DNA of 64,000 nt from Halovivax limisalsi (GTDB taxonomy: Archaea > Halobacteriota > Halobacteria > Halobacteriales > Natrialbaceae): contig NZ_CP095757.1 of assembly GCF_023093535.1 (NCBI RefSeq), positions 2,480,001 through 2,544,000 on the forward strand, in the 5' to 3' direction. Made by a program: the position numbers and the translations under genes. Each line of letters begins with the position of its first letter. The stretch's first letter is position 1. Below the pieces are notes generated by a model. That model did no database searches. It saw only the letters and a program-made list of their open reading frames with translations, and was not told where the DNA came from. Of this stretch, positions 42,461 through 51,814 are shown one piece after another.

Positions 42461-43546
42461 ATGACCGCACCCATCAACCGGCGGACGATGTTAGCTGCAG
42501 TGGGCGCAACCGGCGCGATGGCAGCCGCAGGGTGTATCGGCAGCTCGAGCAACGAGGGCAATCAGGAGGAACCGAGCGACGGCGAACAGGAAGACGGCGG
42601 ACTCGAGTCGGCGAAGTCGGTCGACGTCGACCGGATCGCGGCGGATCCGACGGACGTGCCGGCCCCGGTCGACTGGTCGGAGCCGCGAACCCACGAGCTC
42701 GAAATCGAGACGACCGAGCGGACCGCCGAGATCGAGCCGGGCGTCACCTTCGACTACATGACGTTCGGCGATCAGGTCCCGGGCCCGATGATCCGCGTTC
42801 GCCGCGGCGACACGATTCGGCTCACCCTGACGAACTCGACGGAATCGGCGGTCGTCCACAACATCGACCTCCACGCCGTCTACGGACCCGGCGGCGGCGC
42901 TGACGACACGATGGTCGATCCCGGCCAGTCGGCGACGATCGAGTTCACGGCGATGTACCCCGGCGTCCACGTCTACCACTGTGCGGTCCCGGACATGGAC
43001 ATGCACATCAGCGCGGGGATGTACGGGGCGATCCTCGTCGAGCCCGAGGACGGTCTCCCCGAAGTCGACCGCGAGCTGTACTTCGGGCAGAACGAGATCT
43101 ACACGAACGGCGCGCCCGGCGAGGAAGGCCACCACGCGTTCGATTACGACGCGATGCAGAACGAGGAGCCGACCTACGTCACCCTCAACGGCGAGGCCTA
43201 CGCGTTCACCGAGAACGGGTACGGACCGGTCACCGTCCAGAAAGGCGAGACGGTCCGCATCTTCCACGCCAACGGCGGCCCGAACCTGATGAGTTCCTGG
43301 CACGCCATCGGGAACGTCTGGAGCAAGCTCTACCGCGATGGCTCGCTTGCCTCCGAACCCGACCGGTACGTCGAGACGACGCCGGTCGTTCCCGGTTCCG
43401 TCGCCGCGGCCGAGATCGACACGCCGGTCCCCGGCCCGATCAAACTCGTCGACCACGCCCTCAGCCGGGTCGTCCGCAAGGGCATGCTCGGCGTGATCCA
43501 GGTCGAGGGCGAGCCGGAACCGGAGATCTTCAACCCGGACCCCTGA
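42461..43546 (+). CDS. nirK: Copper-containing nitrite reductase NirK
   Basis: A 361-residue enzyme reducing nitrite to nitric oxide. The Tat-type N-terminus with lipobox (NRRTMLAAVGATGAMAAAGC) makes it a surface lipoprotein. Domain 1 has type 1/type 2 copper ligands in VVHNIDLHAVYGPGGG (His133, catalytic Asp136, His138) and VYHCAVPDMDMHISAGM (His173, Cys174, His182, Met187). Domain 2 supplies the third type 2 His in SSWHAIG. Residues in FHANGGPN and GPIKLVDHALSRVVRKGMLGVIQVEG are typical of the family. The cupredoxin, SCO1 and thioredoxin genes downstream suggest electron supply and copper maturation. Confidence 0.95.
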   Translation: MTAPINRRTMLAAVGATGAMAAAGCIGSSSNEGNQEEPSDGEQEDGGLESAKSVDVDRIAADPTDVPAPVDWSEPRTHELEIETTERTAEIEPGVTFDYMTFGDQVPGPMIRVRRGDTIRLTLTNSTESAVVHNIDLHAVYGPGGGADDTMVDPGQSATIEFTAMYPGVHVYHCAVPDMDMHISAGMYGAILVEPEDGLPEVDRELYFGQNEIYTNGAPGEEGHHAFDYDAMQNEEPTYVTLNGEAYAFTENGYGPVTVQKGETVRIFHANGGPNLMSSWHAIGNVWSKLYRDGSLASEPDRYVETTPVVPGSVAAAEIDTPVPGPIKLVDHALSRVVRKGMLGVIQVEGEPEPEIFNPDP

Positions 43547-43656
43547 GCGGGTGACGCGCCCGCTCGGCCGGTGACCGAGCGACCCGACTGATCGGCCCTG
43601 ACGGGCCGTCACTCTACAGGCCGCACAGTACTGCGACTCGACAGCGAGCGTTCACC

Positions 43657-44232
43657 ATGCCACCCTACCGCCTCACCCGACGCGAGCTCCTCGGCGCCAG
43701 CGCCGGGGTCGCCAGTTTCGCCCTGGCGGGCTGTCTCGGCCGTGACGAGGATCCGACGGCGACCGGGACCGGCGAGCTCGGCTCGCCGACCGACCGGATC
43801 ACCGTCACGACGACCTCACGGCCGTTCCCCGAGTTCGACCCGCAGATCGTCCACCTCGCGGTCGGCGGGACCGTCGAGTGGTTCGTCGAGACGGGCCGCC
43901 ACGACGTGACGGCCTATCACCGCGACGTCCACCCGCCGCACAGAACCTCGGAGGGCGTCGACCCGTGGGGAAGCGACCGGCTCACCGGCGGCGGTGCGAC
44001 CTTCGAGCACACGTTCGAGCGTGAGGGGATCTACGACTACGTCGACACCCAGCAGGTCTGTACCTCACACGAGGTCGCGGGCAACATCGGTCGCGTCGTC
44101 GTCGGCTGGCCCGATCCGGACGCCGAGCCCGCGATGGCCGACCCGCCGGAGTCGATGCCCGATCGCGCCGCGCGCGCATTGCGGATGTTCAACGAGGAAT
44201 CGCGTCCGGTCCTCGAATCGCCACCTGACTAA
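43657..44232 (+). CDS. Halocyanin-like lipoprotein with axial Met replaced by Asn
   Basis: A 191-residue Tat-type lipoprotein (RRELLGASAGVASFALAGC, lipobox Cys26). It carries a cupredoxin domain. By alignment with the protein at 13130-13846, ligands would be His82, Cys135 and His138, but the residue at the Met position is Asn143 (CTSHEVAGN versus CVPHEESGM). A copper site without Met would have altered redox potential or be lost. Placed directly behind nirK, it is probably an electron donor or copper handler. The C-terminal helix (ESMPDRAARALRMFNEES) resembles that of the 13130-13846 protein, so the two may be paralogues. Confidence 0.82.
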   Translation: MPPYRLTRRELLGASAGVASFALAGCLGRDEDPTATGTGELGSPTDRITVTTTSRPFPEFDPQIVHLAVGGTVEWFVETGRHDVTAYHRDVHPPHRTSEGVDPWGSDRLTGGGATFEHTFEREGIYDYVDTQQVCTSHEVAGNIGRVVVGWPDPDAEPAMADPPESMPDRAARALRMFNEESRPVLESPPD

Positions 44233-44298
44233 CACGATCGACGAACGTCCGGTCGGCCACGCCGACCTGCGCGTCGTCCAGACAGACTACGATACAGC

Positions 44299-45072
44299 AT
44301 GATCCAGACACGCTCCACCGCCATCGACAGGCGACGATTCCTCGCAGTAGCCGGTTCGACGGCGGTGCTCGGCTCGACGGCTGGCTGTCTAGAGCGCTTC
44401 GAGTCCGGCGACGATCGCGACGACCTGGTCCTCTCGCCGCCGGAGAACCACGACCGGCTCGCCGACGCCGACCTCGACATCCCGATCTACGGCGAGGCGT
44501 TGCCCGAGGCGACGGTGCCGGCCGCGCTGTCGGATCGGTCGGTGACGACGACCGAGTTCGTCGGCGAGCGCATCACGATGCTGACGTTCATCTACACGTC
44601 CTGTACCACCGTCTGTCCCGGTCTGACCTCGTCGCTCCGCCGGGTCCAGGCCGACGCCACGCAACGCGGCTACGCCGACGAAATCGCGTTCCAGACGGTC
44701 ACGTTCGATCCCGAGTACGACACGCCGGACGTCCTTCGCTCGTACGGCCAGAATCTCGGGGTCGATTTCGACGTCGGGAACTGGTATTTCCTCCGACCGC
44801 CGACGCCGGAGGCCGCCCGCGACGTCGTGACCGAGACGTTCGGCGTGGCGTTCGAACGGGGCGAGGCCGACGAGAGCACGACTGGCGGCGAACAGCACGA
44901 CGAGGGTCACTCAGATGGCGAGTCGCACGACGGGCACGAGCGCCGATTCGCACACACCTCGTTGATCCTGCTCGTCAATCGTGCCGGCTTCGTCGAGCGC
45001 GCCTACACCGGCGGCCCGCCGCGTCCCGACCGATTGCTCGAGACGGTTCGAACCGTCGTCGAGGAGGGATGA
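44299..45072 (+). CDS. SCO1/SenC family copper chaperone, lipoprotein
   Basis: A 257-residue Tat-type lipoprotein (DRRRFLAVAGSTAVLGSTAGC). SCO features: thioredoxin fold with the copper Cys pair in YTSCTTVCPGLTSSL and His in RRFAHTSLILLV. A His/Asp/Glu-rich segment (DEGHSDGESHDGHE) before the His may also bind metal. SCO proteins insert copper into oxidase CuA centres and related sites; here the likely clients are NirK and cupredoxins. The TGA overlaps the next ATG (ATGA). Confidence 0.88.
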   Translation: MIQTRSTAIDRRRFLAVAGSTAVLGSTAGCLERFESGDDRDDLVLSPPENHDRLADADLDIPIYGEALPEATVPAALSDRSVTTTEFVGERITMLTFIYTSCTTVCPGLTSSLRRVQADATQRGYADEIAFQTVTFDPEYDTPDVLRSYGQNLGVDFDVGNWYFLRPPTPEAARDVVTETFGVAFERGEADESTTGGEQHDEGHSDGESHDGHERRFAHTSLILLVNRAGFVERAYTGGPPRPDRLLETVRTVVEEG

Positions 45073-45620
45073 TCGTGCGCCGACGCGACCTGCTCGCCGG
45101 CGCGGCCGGGCTCGCGGTCCTCGGTGGCGGCGCCGCGATGGCGATCGGCGACTTCGAACCGTGGGACCCCCAGGAGTCAATCGAGGCGGTCGAACTCCCC
45201 GGGATCGAGGCGCCGGGAAGCGTCGGCGGGCCGGTCGTCGTGCCGGAGCGTGGCTCGGTCACCGTCCTCGAGCTGTTCGCGACGTGGTGTAGCGTCTGCG
45301 AGGCCACGATGGAGCCGCTGGGGCGCGTTCACGAGGAATTCGGCGCCGAGGTGCAGTTCGTCTCCGTCACGAACGAACCCCTCGGCGGAACGACGACTGA
45401 AGCGGACGTCGCGGCGTGGTGGCGCGAACACGGCGGCGCGTGGCAACTCGCACGCGATCCGGAGTTCCAGTTGACCAAACGTGTCGGCGGGGCGGAAGTC
45501 CCGCAGCTGCTCGTCTTCGACGAGCGCAACGTCGTCACGTGGAACGAGACTGGATTCACCGCCGAGGGGGAACTCCGGTCCGCGATCGAGACCGTCCTGG
45601 GCGACGAGCACACCGCGTAG
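45069..45620 (+). CDS. TlpA-like thioredoxin-fold protein, Tat-exported
   Basis: A 183-residue exported thioredoxin. The Tat signal starts RRRDLLAGAAGLAVLGGGAAM and has no lipobox Cys. The active site reads FATWCSVCEATMEPL (CSVC), with cis-Pro in GGAEVPQLLVFD. TlpA and ResA types reduce disulfides for copper or heme protein maturation outside the cell. Overlap with the SCO1 gene points to joint delivery of reduced copper sites. ATG 45069 is used; GTG 45075 is possible. Confidence 0.88.
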   Translation: MIVRRRDLLAGAAGLAVLGGGAAMAIGDFEPWDPQESIEAVELPGIEAPGSVGGPVVVPERGSVTVLELFATWCSVCEATMEPLGRVHEEFGAEVQFVSVTNEPLGGTTTEADVAAWWREHGGAWQLARDPEFQLTKRVGGAEVPQLLVFDERNVVTWNETGFTAEGELRSAIETVLGDEHTA

Positions 45621-46007
45621 CGTGCGCCGGTTCGAGCAACACAGGCGCGTCGAGGGTGACTCGTGGGAGTCGAATCCAACGCTCGGACGGATGCCATCTC
45701 TCATATTCGCCGGCTGGCGGCCCGTTCGACGACCGTACTCGAATTTCTGCGGCGGTCATCGACGCATCGGCTGCGTGCGACATCGCTACCAACCGACCGA
45801 GCCCCTCCCACAGCGACCGAGTCGGTCACCGGCGCTCCGGACGCGTTCACTCGCCGGTGATCGGGCCACAAACGAAAGGGTAAAGATTCGAGACTGGATT
45901 ATCCAACTCAGCGCACGATCGTCGATCACCCACCGCACTTGAATCGGCCCAGATATCGAGGGCCCATCCCTATCCCGGTGTGTGGCGAATCAACACGTAG
46001 CGATCCG
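45621..46007. other. 387-base stretch without a supported gene
   Basis: Short open frames here are Arg/Ser/Pro-rich and not protein-like. An AT-richer patch at about 45868-45905 (gggtaaagattcgag, ggattatcc) could hold a promoter for the zinc-ribbon gene with a leader of about 100 bases. No RNA gene recognised. Confidence 0.45.
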
Positions 46008-46154
46008 ATGCCAGCAATGTCCGAGTACGAGTTCACCTGTCCCGACTGCGGACAGCAAATCGAGATCAACGGCCCGATGCGCGAGGCCATCCTGACCAAC
46101 GGCTGTCCGATCTGTTCCGGACCGGTCGACGCCGACAGTTTCTCCACCTGTTGA
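46008..46154 (+). CDS. 48-residue zinc-ribbon protein (DUF7560-like)
   Basis: Tiny protein with two CxxC knuckles: FTCPDCGQQIEI and NGCPICSGPV, the standard 4-Cys zinc ribbon, plus one terminal Cys. It is a paralogue of the 48-residue protein at 47744-47890 (FTCPTCAASF, HGCPLCAGPV). Such ribbons are frequent around haloarchaeal denitrification genes. ATG 46008 or the in-frame ATG 46017 may be used. Confidence 0.75.
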   Translation: MPAMSEYEFTCPDCGQQIEINGPMREAILTNGCPICSGPVDADSFSTC

Positions 46155-46385
46155 GACGCGCCTGGCTCTACCCCACCCGGGGCCGACGCCCCTCGGCGAT
46201 ACGTCCAACCACCGTGGCTCCGCAGTATGATTCCGTACCACACTTCCCCCGTGTTCCGTCCACGGCGCTACGTCGTCCTCGTAATCGACTCGGTCCGAAG
46301 ACGTGTCAGGCCGACTTCGTAATCGATTCGTGTCGAACGGAGCCACCAGAGACGCGCCACTCCGGCGGGACGATCCGCCGTGACG

Positions 46386-46850
46386 TCACTCGATGAGTTC
46401 GGGTTCGAGTTCGGTGCGCCGGCCGCTTACCTCCTCGGGGTCGAGTTCGTAGAGCCGGATGTTGAGGTCGGGTTTCGAATTCGCCCAGATCTCGAACAGG
46501 GGGCGCTTCGCCTCGCCGTACTGCTCGATGTGGTCGACCGTCAGTTCGTCGGGCGAGATCTCCACGAGGGAGCCGGTCGCGACGGCGCTGCGGTAGGTCA
46601 TCCCGCCGTCGGTCTCCTCGTAGACGACGAGTCGCGCCCGCGGCGAGGAGGCGAGATAGGATCGCTTCTCGCTCTCGGGTGTCGAGACCAGCCGCAGGTA
46701 GAAGACGCGCTCGTCTGCGTTGTAGCCGTATGAGATCGGAATCGAGTACGGTTCGTCGTCGCGGGCGAGCGAGAGGACGCCCGTCTCGCACCGACCGAGA
46801 AACGCGTCGAGTTCGTCCGCCGTCATTTCCGTTTCCTCCGCGAGAGACAT
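46386..46850 (-). CDS. Pyridoxamine 5'-phosphate oxidase-like FMN-binding protein
   Basis: A 154-residue split-barrel protein of the PNPOx-like superfamily: FLGRCETGVLSLARDDEPYSIPISYGYNADERVFYLRLV, with SEKRSYLASSPRARLVVYEE. The family binds FMN, F420 or heme; which one cannot be told. It lies just downstream of the Cys-rich HTH gene, with which it may be co-regulated. ATG 46850 follows a gacttaaga TATA-like block (about 46877-46886, minus strand) and is near-leaderless. Confidence 0.83.
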   Translation of the reverse strand: MSLAEETEMTADELDAFLGRCETGVLSLARDDEPYSIPISYGYNADERVFYLRLVSTPESEKRSYLASSPRARLVVYEETDGGMTYRSAVATGSLVEISPDELTVDHIEQYGEAKRPLFEIWANSKPDLNIRLYELDPEEVSGRRTELEPELIE

Positions 46851-46900
46851 TCCTGTTCGGTCTGTGCGCCCGCGGTCTCTTAAGTCGTTCCCACCGCCGC

Positions 46901-47545
46901 TCACGCACCGTCGAAGATATCGTCGAGGAGCTTGCGCTGGGCGGTGACGAGGTGTTCGGTGAACGTCGACTGGGAGATGCCGAGCGTTCCGGCGATCTCC
47001 GTCGCGTTGGCACCTTTCGGCCGTTCGAAGTAGCCCCGCTCGTAGGCCGTCTCGAGCACTTCGCGCTGTCGGTCGGTCAACGCGGCCCGGTTCACGAACA
47101 CCCGTTCCTCCCGCGTCCCTTCGAGCGGCGGACGGAGCATCTGCCTGACGTCGACGGAGGGATACCGTTCGCGAAACTCGGCCATCACGGTCTGCAGGCG
47201 CTCGAACGTCTCCGCGTGAAAGACGAGCGTCAGCTCCCCGTCATCGGCCGCGTATCGATGCATCGGACACCCGTAGGTGCCGAGACAGGTACACGGACAG
47301 TCGAACTCGCCGTGGGGCGTTCGATAGAGCGTGCGCGACCCGTAGGAGAAGACCGCCTCGCAGGGGAGATCGGCAGTATCGACGTCGGCGTCGGCGAGAA
47401 ACTCCGTGACGACCGCGCCCGACTCGCCGTCCGAGACGCTCGTCGAAGGTTGGTCGACGCTCCCGTCGGCGCGTTCGGAGAATCGACCGATCGGGCATCC
47501 ATACGGCGTCTCGAACGTTACCGTCACGCGGATTCCCGAAGCCAT
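46901..47545 (-). CDS. Bat/DmsR-like HTH-10 regulator with Cys-rich sensor
   Basis: A 214-residue regulator. The N-terminal half has several Cys: YGCPIG, LPCEAVF, and a cluster DCPCTCLGTYGCPMH, a likely metal or Fe-S site or thiol redox sensor. The C-terminal HTH-10 is clear: ALTDRQREVLETAYERGYFERPKGANATEIAGTLGISQSTFTEHLVTAQRKLLDDIF. Bat-like regulators with Cys clusters (DmsR type) control anaerobic respiration genes in haloarchaea, and the nirK neighbourhood fits. Exact ligand is inferred. Confidence 0.85.
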   Translation of the reverse strand: MASGIRVTVTFETPYGCPIGRFSERADGSVDQPSTSVSDGESGAVVTEFLADADVDTADLPCEAVFSYGSRTLYRTPHGEFDCPCTCLGTYGCPMHRYAADDGELTLVFHAETFERLQTVMAEFRERYPSVDVRQMLRPPLEGTREERVFVNRAALTDRQREVLETAYERGYFERPKGANATEIAGTLGISQSTFTEHLVTAQRKLLDDIFDGA

Positions 47546-47743
47546 TCGTCGTCACCTGCGGGTTCGGATCCGGCCCCCTTTAGTCCGGTGGTGGACCGGC
47601 CCAGGGGTTCCCTAGCGCGCAGGCCGAGCTGGCGACCAGCGTCCCACCTACCGGCTGCAGCCGGACGACCGAACCAGTTCGACTCTTCCAGCGACGCGAG
47701 AACGACCGACCGTGGTTTCCCCACCGGTGACCTACGCATCGGT

Positions 47744-47890
47744 ATGCGATCGCACGCGCCCGAGGCGTTCACCTGCCCGACCTGTGCGGCGTCGTTCCCG
47801 ATTTCGGAGTCGACGAAAGCGGCGCTCGTCGATCACGGCTGTCCGCTCTGTGCCGGTCCGGTGCCGGAAACGGCGATCGGGGGCGCCTGA
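47744..47890 (+). CDS. 48-residue zinc-ribbon protein, second copy
   Basis: Paralogue of the gene at 46008-46154: FTCPTCAASFPISESTKAALVDHGCPLCAGPV, with the same spacing of two CxxC pairs. Both stand alone without obvious cotranscribed partners and flank the minus-strand HTH/PNPOx pair. Probable protein- or nucleic-acid-binding adaptor; function unknown. Confidence 0.72.
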   Translation: MRSHAPEAFTCPTCAASFPISESTKAALVDHGCPLCAGPVPETAIGGA

Positions 47891-48027
47891 CCGTCGGCGA
47901 TCGGCCGGGAAGTGCCAGTCGTATCGACCGTATATGGCGTACGAGGCAGCTAATTCGAACCGCACGTATAAACCACCCACAATATCGGTGGCGTGGATTG
48001 GTCCCGGTTCGGTGCGATTGGTGTTAT

Positions 48028-48396
48028 ATGAGCCAATCGACGATGACGACGGCCGGGACGACGCGGATCGATCGGACGCGCGCCGAACTCGACCCGTTCG
48101 ACACCGAAGCCGACGTGAACGACGTTCTCGGCGCGTTCGAGGATCCCGACTGCCGGTCGATCCTGACGGCCACCACCGAGTCGGCTCGATCCGCCAGCGA
48201 ACTCGCCGAGGACTGCGACCTGCCCCTCTCGACGACGTACCGGAAACTCGACCGCCTCACCGACGCCGGACTCCTCGAGGAGGGCATTCGCATTCGACGC
48301 TCGGGCAAGCACACCAGCGAGTACAGCGCTCGGCTCGAGGAGTTCGTGGTCTCTGTCACGGCGGACGACGGCGTCACGATCTCCGTCACCAGGTAA
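48028..48396 (+). CDS. Winged-helix (ArsR-like) transcription regulator
   Basis: A 122-residue regulator. The DNA-binding part reads VNDVLGAFEDPDCRSILTATTESARSASELAEDCDLPLSTTYRKLDRLTDAGLLEEGIRIRRSGKHTSEYSARL, a standard winged helix with a HTSEY beta wing. The C-terminal strand may help dimerisation. A TATA-like cgtataaa block at about 47965-47972 predicts a leader of about 35 bases before ATG 48028. Effector unknown. Confidence 0.83.
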   Translation: MSQSTMTTAGTTRIDRTRAELDPFDTEADVNDVLGAFEDPDCRSILTATTESARSASELAEDCDLPLSTTYRKLDRLTDAGLLEEGIRIRRSGKHTSEYSARLEEFVVSVTADDGVTISVTR

Positions 48397-48451
48397 CGGC
48401 AGAGCGGAGTGATCGATCGCGTCGCCGCGACCGGTCACCGGAACCGAGCGA

Positions 48452-48874
48452 TCACTCCGGGCCGCCACCGGTCACGACGACGGGCCGGTCGGTCTCGAGG
48501 ATGACCGATTGCGCCACACTCCCGAAGAGGGCCTTGCCGACCGGCGAACGCTTGCGTCCGCCGAGGACGATCGCGTCCACGTCGTGTGACTCGGCCTCCC
48601 CGAGGATGTCTTCGACGGCGTCGCCGCTGTCTTCGACGACGGTGTAATCGACGCCTGCCTCCTCGAGGCGGGCCGTCGCCGTCCGGACGGAGGAGATCCG
48701 TGTCGCCGAGTTGAACCCCTTGAGCTCTTCGGGGAGTTCCTCTCCCTCGCCCTGGAAGACGAACAGGACGATTGCTTCGACCGATTCGCTCGCGTCAGGC
48801 AAGCCAGCGACGTACCTCGCCTGCGTTCGAGCGCGATCATCGTTCATATCGACCGGCAGCAGTACCCGGTACAT
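48452..48874 (-). CDS. Universal stress protein (UspA family)
   Basis: A 140-residue single Usp domain: [22 protein letters not shown] at the start and [37 protein letters not shown] at the ATP-binding end. The C-terminal G-x-x-x-x-x-x-G-S motif is kept. ATG 48874 lies 22-31 bases after a gttttatacc TATA box (48896-48905, minus strand), so it is leaderless. Confidence 0.88.
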   Translation of the reverse strand: MYRVLLPVDMNDDRARTQARYVAGLPDASESVEAIVLFVFQGEGEELPEELKGFNSATRISSVRTATARLEEAGVDYTVVEDSGDAVEDILGEAESHDVDAIVLGGRKRSPVGKALFGSVAQSVILETDRPVVVTGGGPE

Positions 48875-49037
48875 ACCAGGGTATTCGTTCGAAGTGGTAT
48901 AAAACTGGACGCTGATTCCCGGTGGAAATGCGAGGAAATACCGTATCGGGAGTTCTCGCGACTCCGTCCCAGCGTTCAACTGCCGCGTCGCCAGCCGTCC
49001 GTGTCGGCAGCCGTCCGGGATCTCTGCGTTCGGTACG

Positions 49038-49799
49038 TCAGGCTTCTGCCGTCTGGAAGAGTGCCCGTACTCGCGAAACGGTATCCTCGAGGAGTTTCGA
49101 ATCGTCGGTGAACACCTCGATCGCGATCGAGCCGTCGAAGTCGGTGAGGGGCTCGGCCACCGGGTCGAACGCGATCTCGCCGGCACCGACCGGCAGGTGC
49201 GTGTCGCCGCGACCCCGGACGTCGTGGACGTGCAGGTGGGAGATGCTGTCGGCGTACGCCGAGAGGAAGCGATCGATGCCGTCGGCTCCGTCCTCCACGT
49301 AGGCGTGCCCGACGTCGAAACAGACCGCCGTCCCGGCCTCGTCGGCGAGGTCGCCGAGCACCGAGAGCGGGAGGCCGCGGGCCTGGTGGCCGACGTTCTC
49401 GACGACGAGTTCGACCCCTTCGGCGTCGGCGGCCGCGTCGATCGCCGCGAGCTGATCGACGAAGATCGGCCGCAGGTCCGTATCCTGGGTCAACCTGACC
49501 GTCCCGTGGAGGACGGCCTTCTCGGCCCCGACGGTGCCCGCGAACTCGAGTAACCGCGACTGGTAGGTCACGATCGCCTCGTCCAGTTCTGGCACGCCCG
49601 TCGCCACGACCTGCTCGAACGGGAGGTGGACGAACGGGTCCAGCGAGGTCGCCTCGAACGCCGACTCGATTCGGTCGACATCCCCTGGCCCGACTGCGGT
49701 ATCGTCGCCGATCGACAGTTCAGCGAAGTCGACGGCCGCCGTCGTCGCCGCCAGCCGATCGAGCGAGTCACCGACCGTGAGTCCGAGCGATCCGGTCAT
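49038..49799 (-). CDS. Sugar-phosphate isomerase/epimerase-like TIM barrel
   Basis: A 253-residue xylose-isomerase-like (AP endonuclease family 2) barrel: [62 protein letters not shown] and [10 protein letters not shown], which supply the His, Asp and Glu metal ligands. The substrate is unknown. It precedes the ABC exporter in the opposite orientation. Confidence 0.82.
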   Translation of the reverse strand: MTGSLGLTVGDSLDRLAATTAAVDFAELSIGDDTAVGPGDVDRIESAFEATSLDPFVHLPFEQVVATGVPELDEAIVTYQSRLLEFAGTVGAEKAVLHGTVRLTQDTDLRPIFVDQLAAIDAAADAEGVELVVENVGHQARGLPLSVLGDLADEAGTAVCFDVGHAYVEDGADGIDRFLSAYADSISHLHVHDVRGRGDTHLPVGAGEIAFDPVAEPLTDFDGSIAIEVFTDDSKLLEDTVSRVRALFQTAEA

Positions 49800-49928
49800 A
49801 GGGTCGCTACGGACAGGACCGAGAAAAAGGTCGGTCGATTTCGAATCGGGGGATGCCCAGCGTCGACCGCGGATCGCTTCCGGCCTTCCAGCACAACCGA
49901 CCATCTACTTTACGTGTAGGCCGTCGAA

Positions 49929-50972
49929 ATGGCCGGTATGAACGCGATCGAGCTGGACGGGCTGACGAAGGACTACGGCGAAGTGCTCGCGAACGACGAC
50001 GTGAGCTTCGCCGTCGAGCGGGGCGAGATCTTCGGCTACCTCGGTCCGAACGGCGCCGGGAAGACGACGACGATCCGAATGCTCCTCGGCCTGCTTACCC
50101 CCACTGCCGGGAGCGCCACGGTGCTGGGCGCCGACGTCCGCGACGAACGCGCGCTCATCGACGCGCGCCGACGCATCGGCTATTTGCCGGACAACCCCGC
50201 GTTCGACGAATCCGCGACCGGGCGGGAGATCCTCGATTTCCACGCCTCGGTCAAAGGCGACGTGCAGCGCGACCGCCTCCTGGACCTGTTCGATCCGCCG
50301 CTCGACCGGCCCGTCCGCGAGTACTCCCACGGAAACGTCCGCAAGCTCGGCCTGGTGGCGACGTTCATGCACGATCCGGACCTCGCGATCCTCGACGAGC
50401 CGACGGGCGGCCTCGATCCGCTCATCACCCAGCGCTTCGGGTCGTTTCTCAGGGAGGAACGGTCGAAAGGACTGACCGTGCTCTTCTCCTCGCACATCCT
50501 GGGAGAGGTTCGACGACTCTGCGACCGCGTCGGGATCATCCGCCAGGGGCGACTCGTGACCGTCGAACCCGTCGAATCGCTGCTAAAACGGAGCGGGAAG
50601 GTCGTCAGGCTCGTCGCCGCGGAGGCGATCCCCGGCGAGGCGCTGGCGCGCGACCTCGACGGCGTCCACGATCTGGAGGGTGGCCACGCCGGACCGACGC
50701 CCGACGTGGATGTCCCGGCCGGTGATGAGATCGGACAGGAGACGAGCGACGATGCGGACGCGCACGGCCGGGAGACCGGTCGCTTCCACGAGTACACGTT
50801 CACGTACACTGGTGACGTCGACTCGTTGCTGGCGGCGCTGGGCGAGTACTCGCTGCACGATTGTACCATCGAGGAAGCCCCGCTCGAAGACGTCTTCCTT
50901 CGATTTTACGGGGACCAGGAGGAGCCGACTCCTCCCGAACAGCCCGCGAGCCGGGGCGGTGATCGACGATGA
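49929..50972 (+). CDS. ABC transporter ATP-binding protein (NatA/NosF-like)
   Basis: A 347-residue ABC-2 type ATPase. Walker A is GPNGAGKTTT, the signature motif is YSHGNVRKLGL (atypical in place of LSGGQ), Walker B is LAILDEPTGGLDP, and the H loop is LFSSHIL. A C-terminal extension of about 100 residues has an acidic linker and a regulatory domain (FTYTGDVDSLLAALGEYS). ATG 49929 and 49938 are both possible. The permease gene follows with a 4-base overlap, giving an exporter unit. The substrate is unknown. Confidence 0.92.
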   Translation: MAGMNAIELDGLTKDYGEVLANDDVSFAVERGEIFGYLGPNGAGKTTTIRMLLGLLTPTAGSATVLGADVRDERALIDARRRIGYLPDNPAFDESATGREILDFHASVKGDVQRDRLLDLFDPPLDRPVREYSHGNVRKLGLVATFMHDPDLAILDEPTGGLDPLITQRFGSFLREERSKGLTVLFSSHILGEVRRLCDRVGIIRQGRLVTVEPVESLLKRSGKVVRLVAAEAIPGEALARDLDGVHDLEGGHAGPTPDVDVPAGDEIGQETSDDADAHGRETGRFHEYTFTYTGDVDSLLAALGEYSLHDCTIEEAPLEDVFLRFYGDQEEPTPPEQPASRGGDRR

Positions 50973-51754
50973 TGGAGATCGCCAGCTACCGAGGTCGAAA
51001 GCGGGTACGGGGGAGCATCTACCTCGCGATCGGGATGTCGTTGCTCGCCGCGATGGTGATCTGGGTCTACCCGTCGTTCTCGGCGTCGTTCAGCGGCGAC
51101 GAGTTCCTCGAGGCCTATCCGCCGGAGCTCCTCGCGCTGTTCGGCATCGAGACGATGGACACGCTGGCCGGCTTTCTGACGTTCGAACTCTACACCTTCG
51201 GCTGGGTCATCCTCCTCGGGCTCTATCTGGCCTACCTCGCCGCCGGCTCGATCGCGGACGACGTCGATCGTGGCCGAGCGGACATCCTCCTCACCCTCCC
51301 ACTATCGCGAGCGCGCGTCGTCGCAGAGACGTACCTCTCGTTTTCCGTGCCGATCGTGGTCGTCAACGTCGTCACGCCAGTCGTGATCTACGCCGGTGCC
51401 GTGGCGATCGGCGAGACGCTGGACGTGGCGGATTTGCTCGCGGTCCACGCGCTGTCGATCCCGTACCTCTACGCGTGCGCGGCGATCGGGCTGCTCGCCT
51501 CTGTCGTCGTCGATCGGGCCGCGATCGCCCAGCGTCTCGCACTCGGGGTGGTCTTCGGACTGTTCATGATCGAAAACCTGCTCGAGGGAACGGACTACGA
51601 GATCGTCGGGGTCATCTCCCCCACGCACTACTACGATCCGAACGCCATCCTCCTCGAGAGCTCCTACGATCTGGTCGACGCCGGTATCCTCCTGCTCGGC
51701 GCGATCGGCCTCGTCGCGATCGCCCAACGGTGGTTCGCTCGACGGGACATCTAA
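50969..51754 (+). CDS. ABC-2 type transporter permease
   Basis: A 261-residue permease with about six membrane segments, including LYLAIGMSLLAAMVIWVY-like, ILLGLYLAYLAAGSIADDVDRGRADILLTLPLSR (typical ABC-2 coupling region) and a C-terminal RWFARRDI. It is translated with the upstream ATPase (ATGATG start overlap). The NosY-like label would fit the nearby nirK cluster, but no nosZ or nosD is present, so the cargo is open. Confidence 0.88.
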   Translation: MMEIASYRGRKRVRGSIYLAIGMSLLAAMVIWVYPSFSASFSGDEFLEAYPPELLALFGIETMDTLAGFLTFELYTFGWVILLGLYLAYLAAGSIADDVDRGRADILLTLPLSRARVVAETYLSFSVPIVVVNVVTPVVIYAGAVAIGETLDVADLLAVHALSIPYLYACAAIGLLASVVVDRAAIAQRLALGVVFGLFMIENLLEGTDYEIVGVISPTHYYDPNAILLESSYDLVDAGILLLGAIGLVAIAQRWFARRDI

Positions 51755-51814
51755 CGGTCCCGACGACCGGGAACGAGAACAACCTTCAGGACGGCGTGGC
51801 TCGAAGCGACCGAT

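Noticed and set aside
49929-51754. NosFY copper-reductase accessory exporter
   Set aside because: No nosZ, nosD or nosL in the window; kept as a generic ABC-2 exporter.
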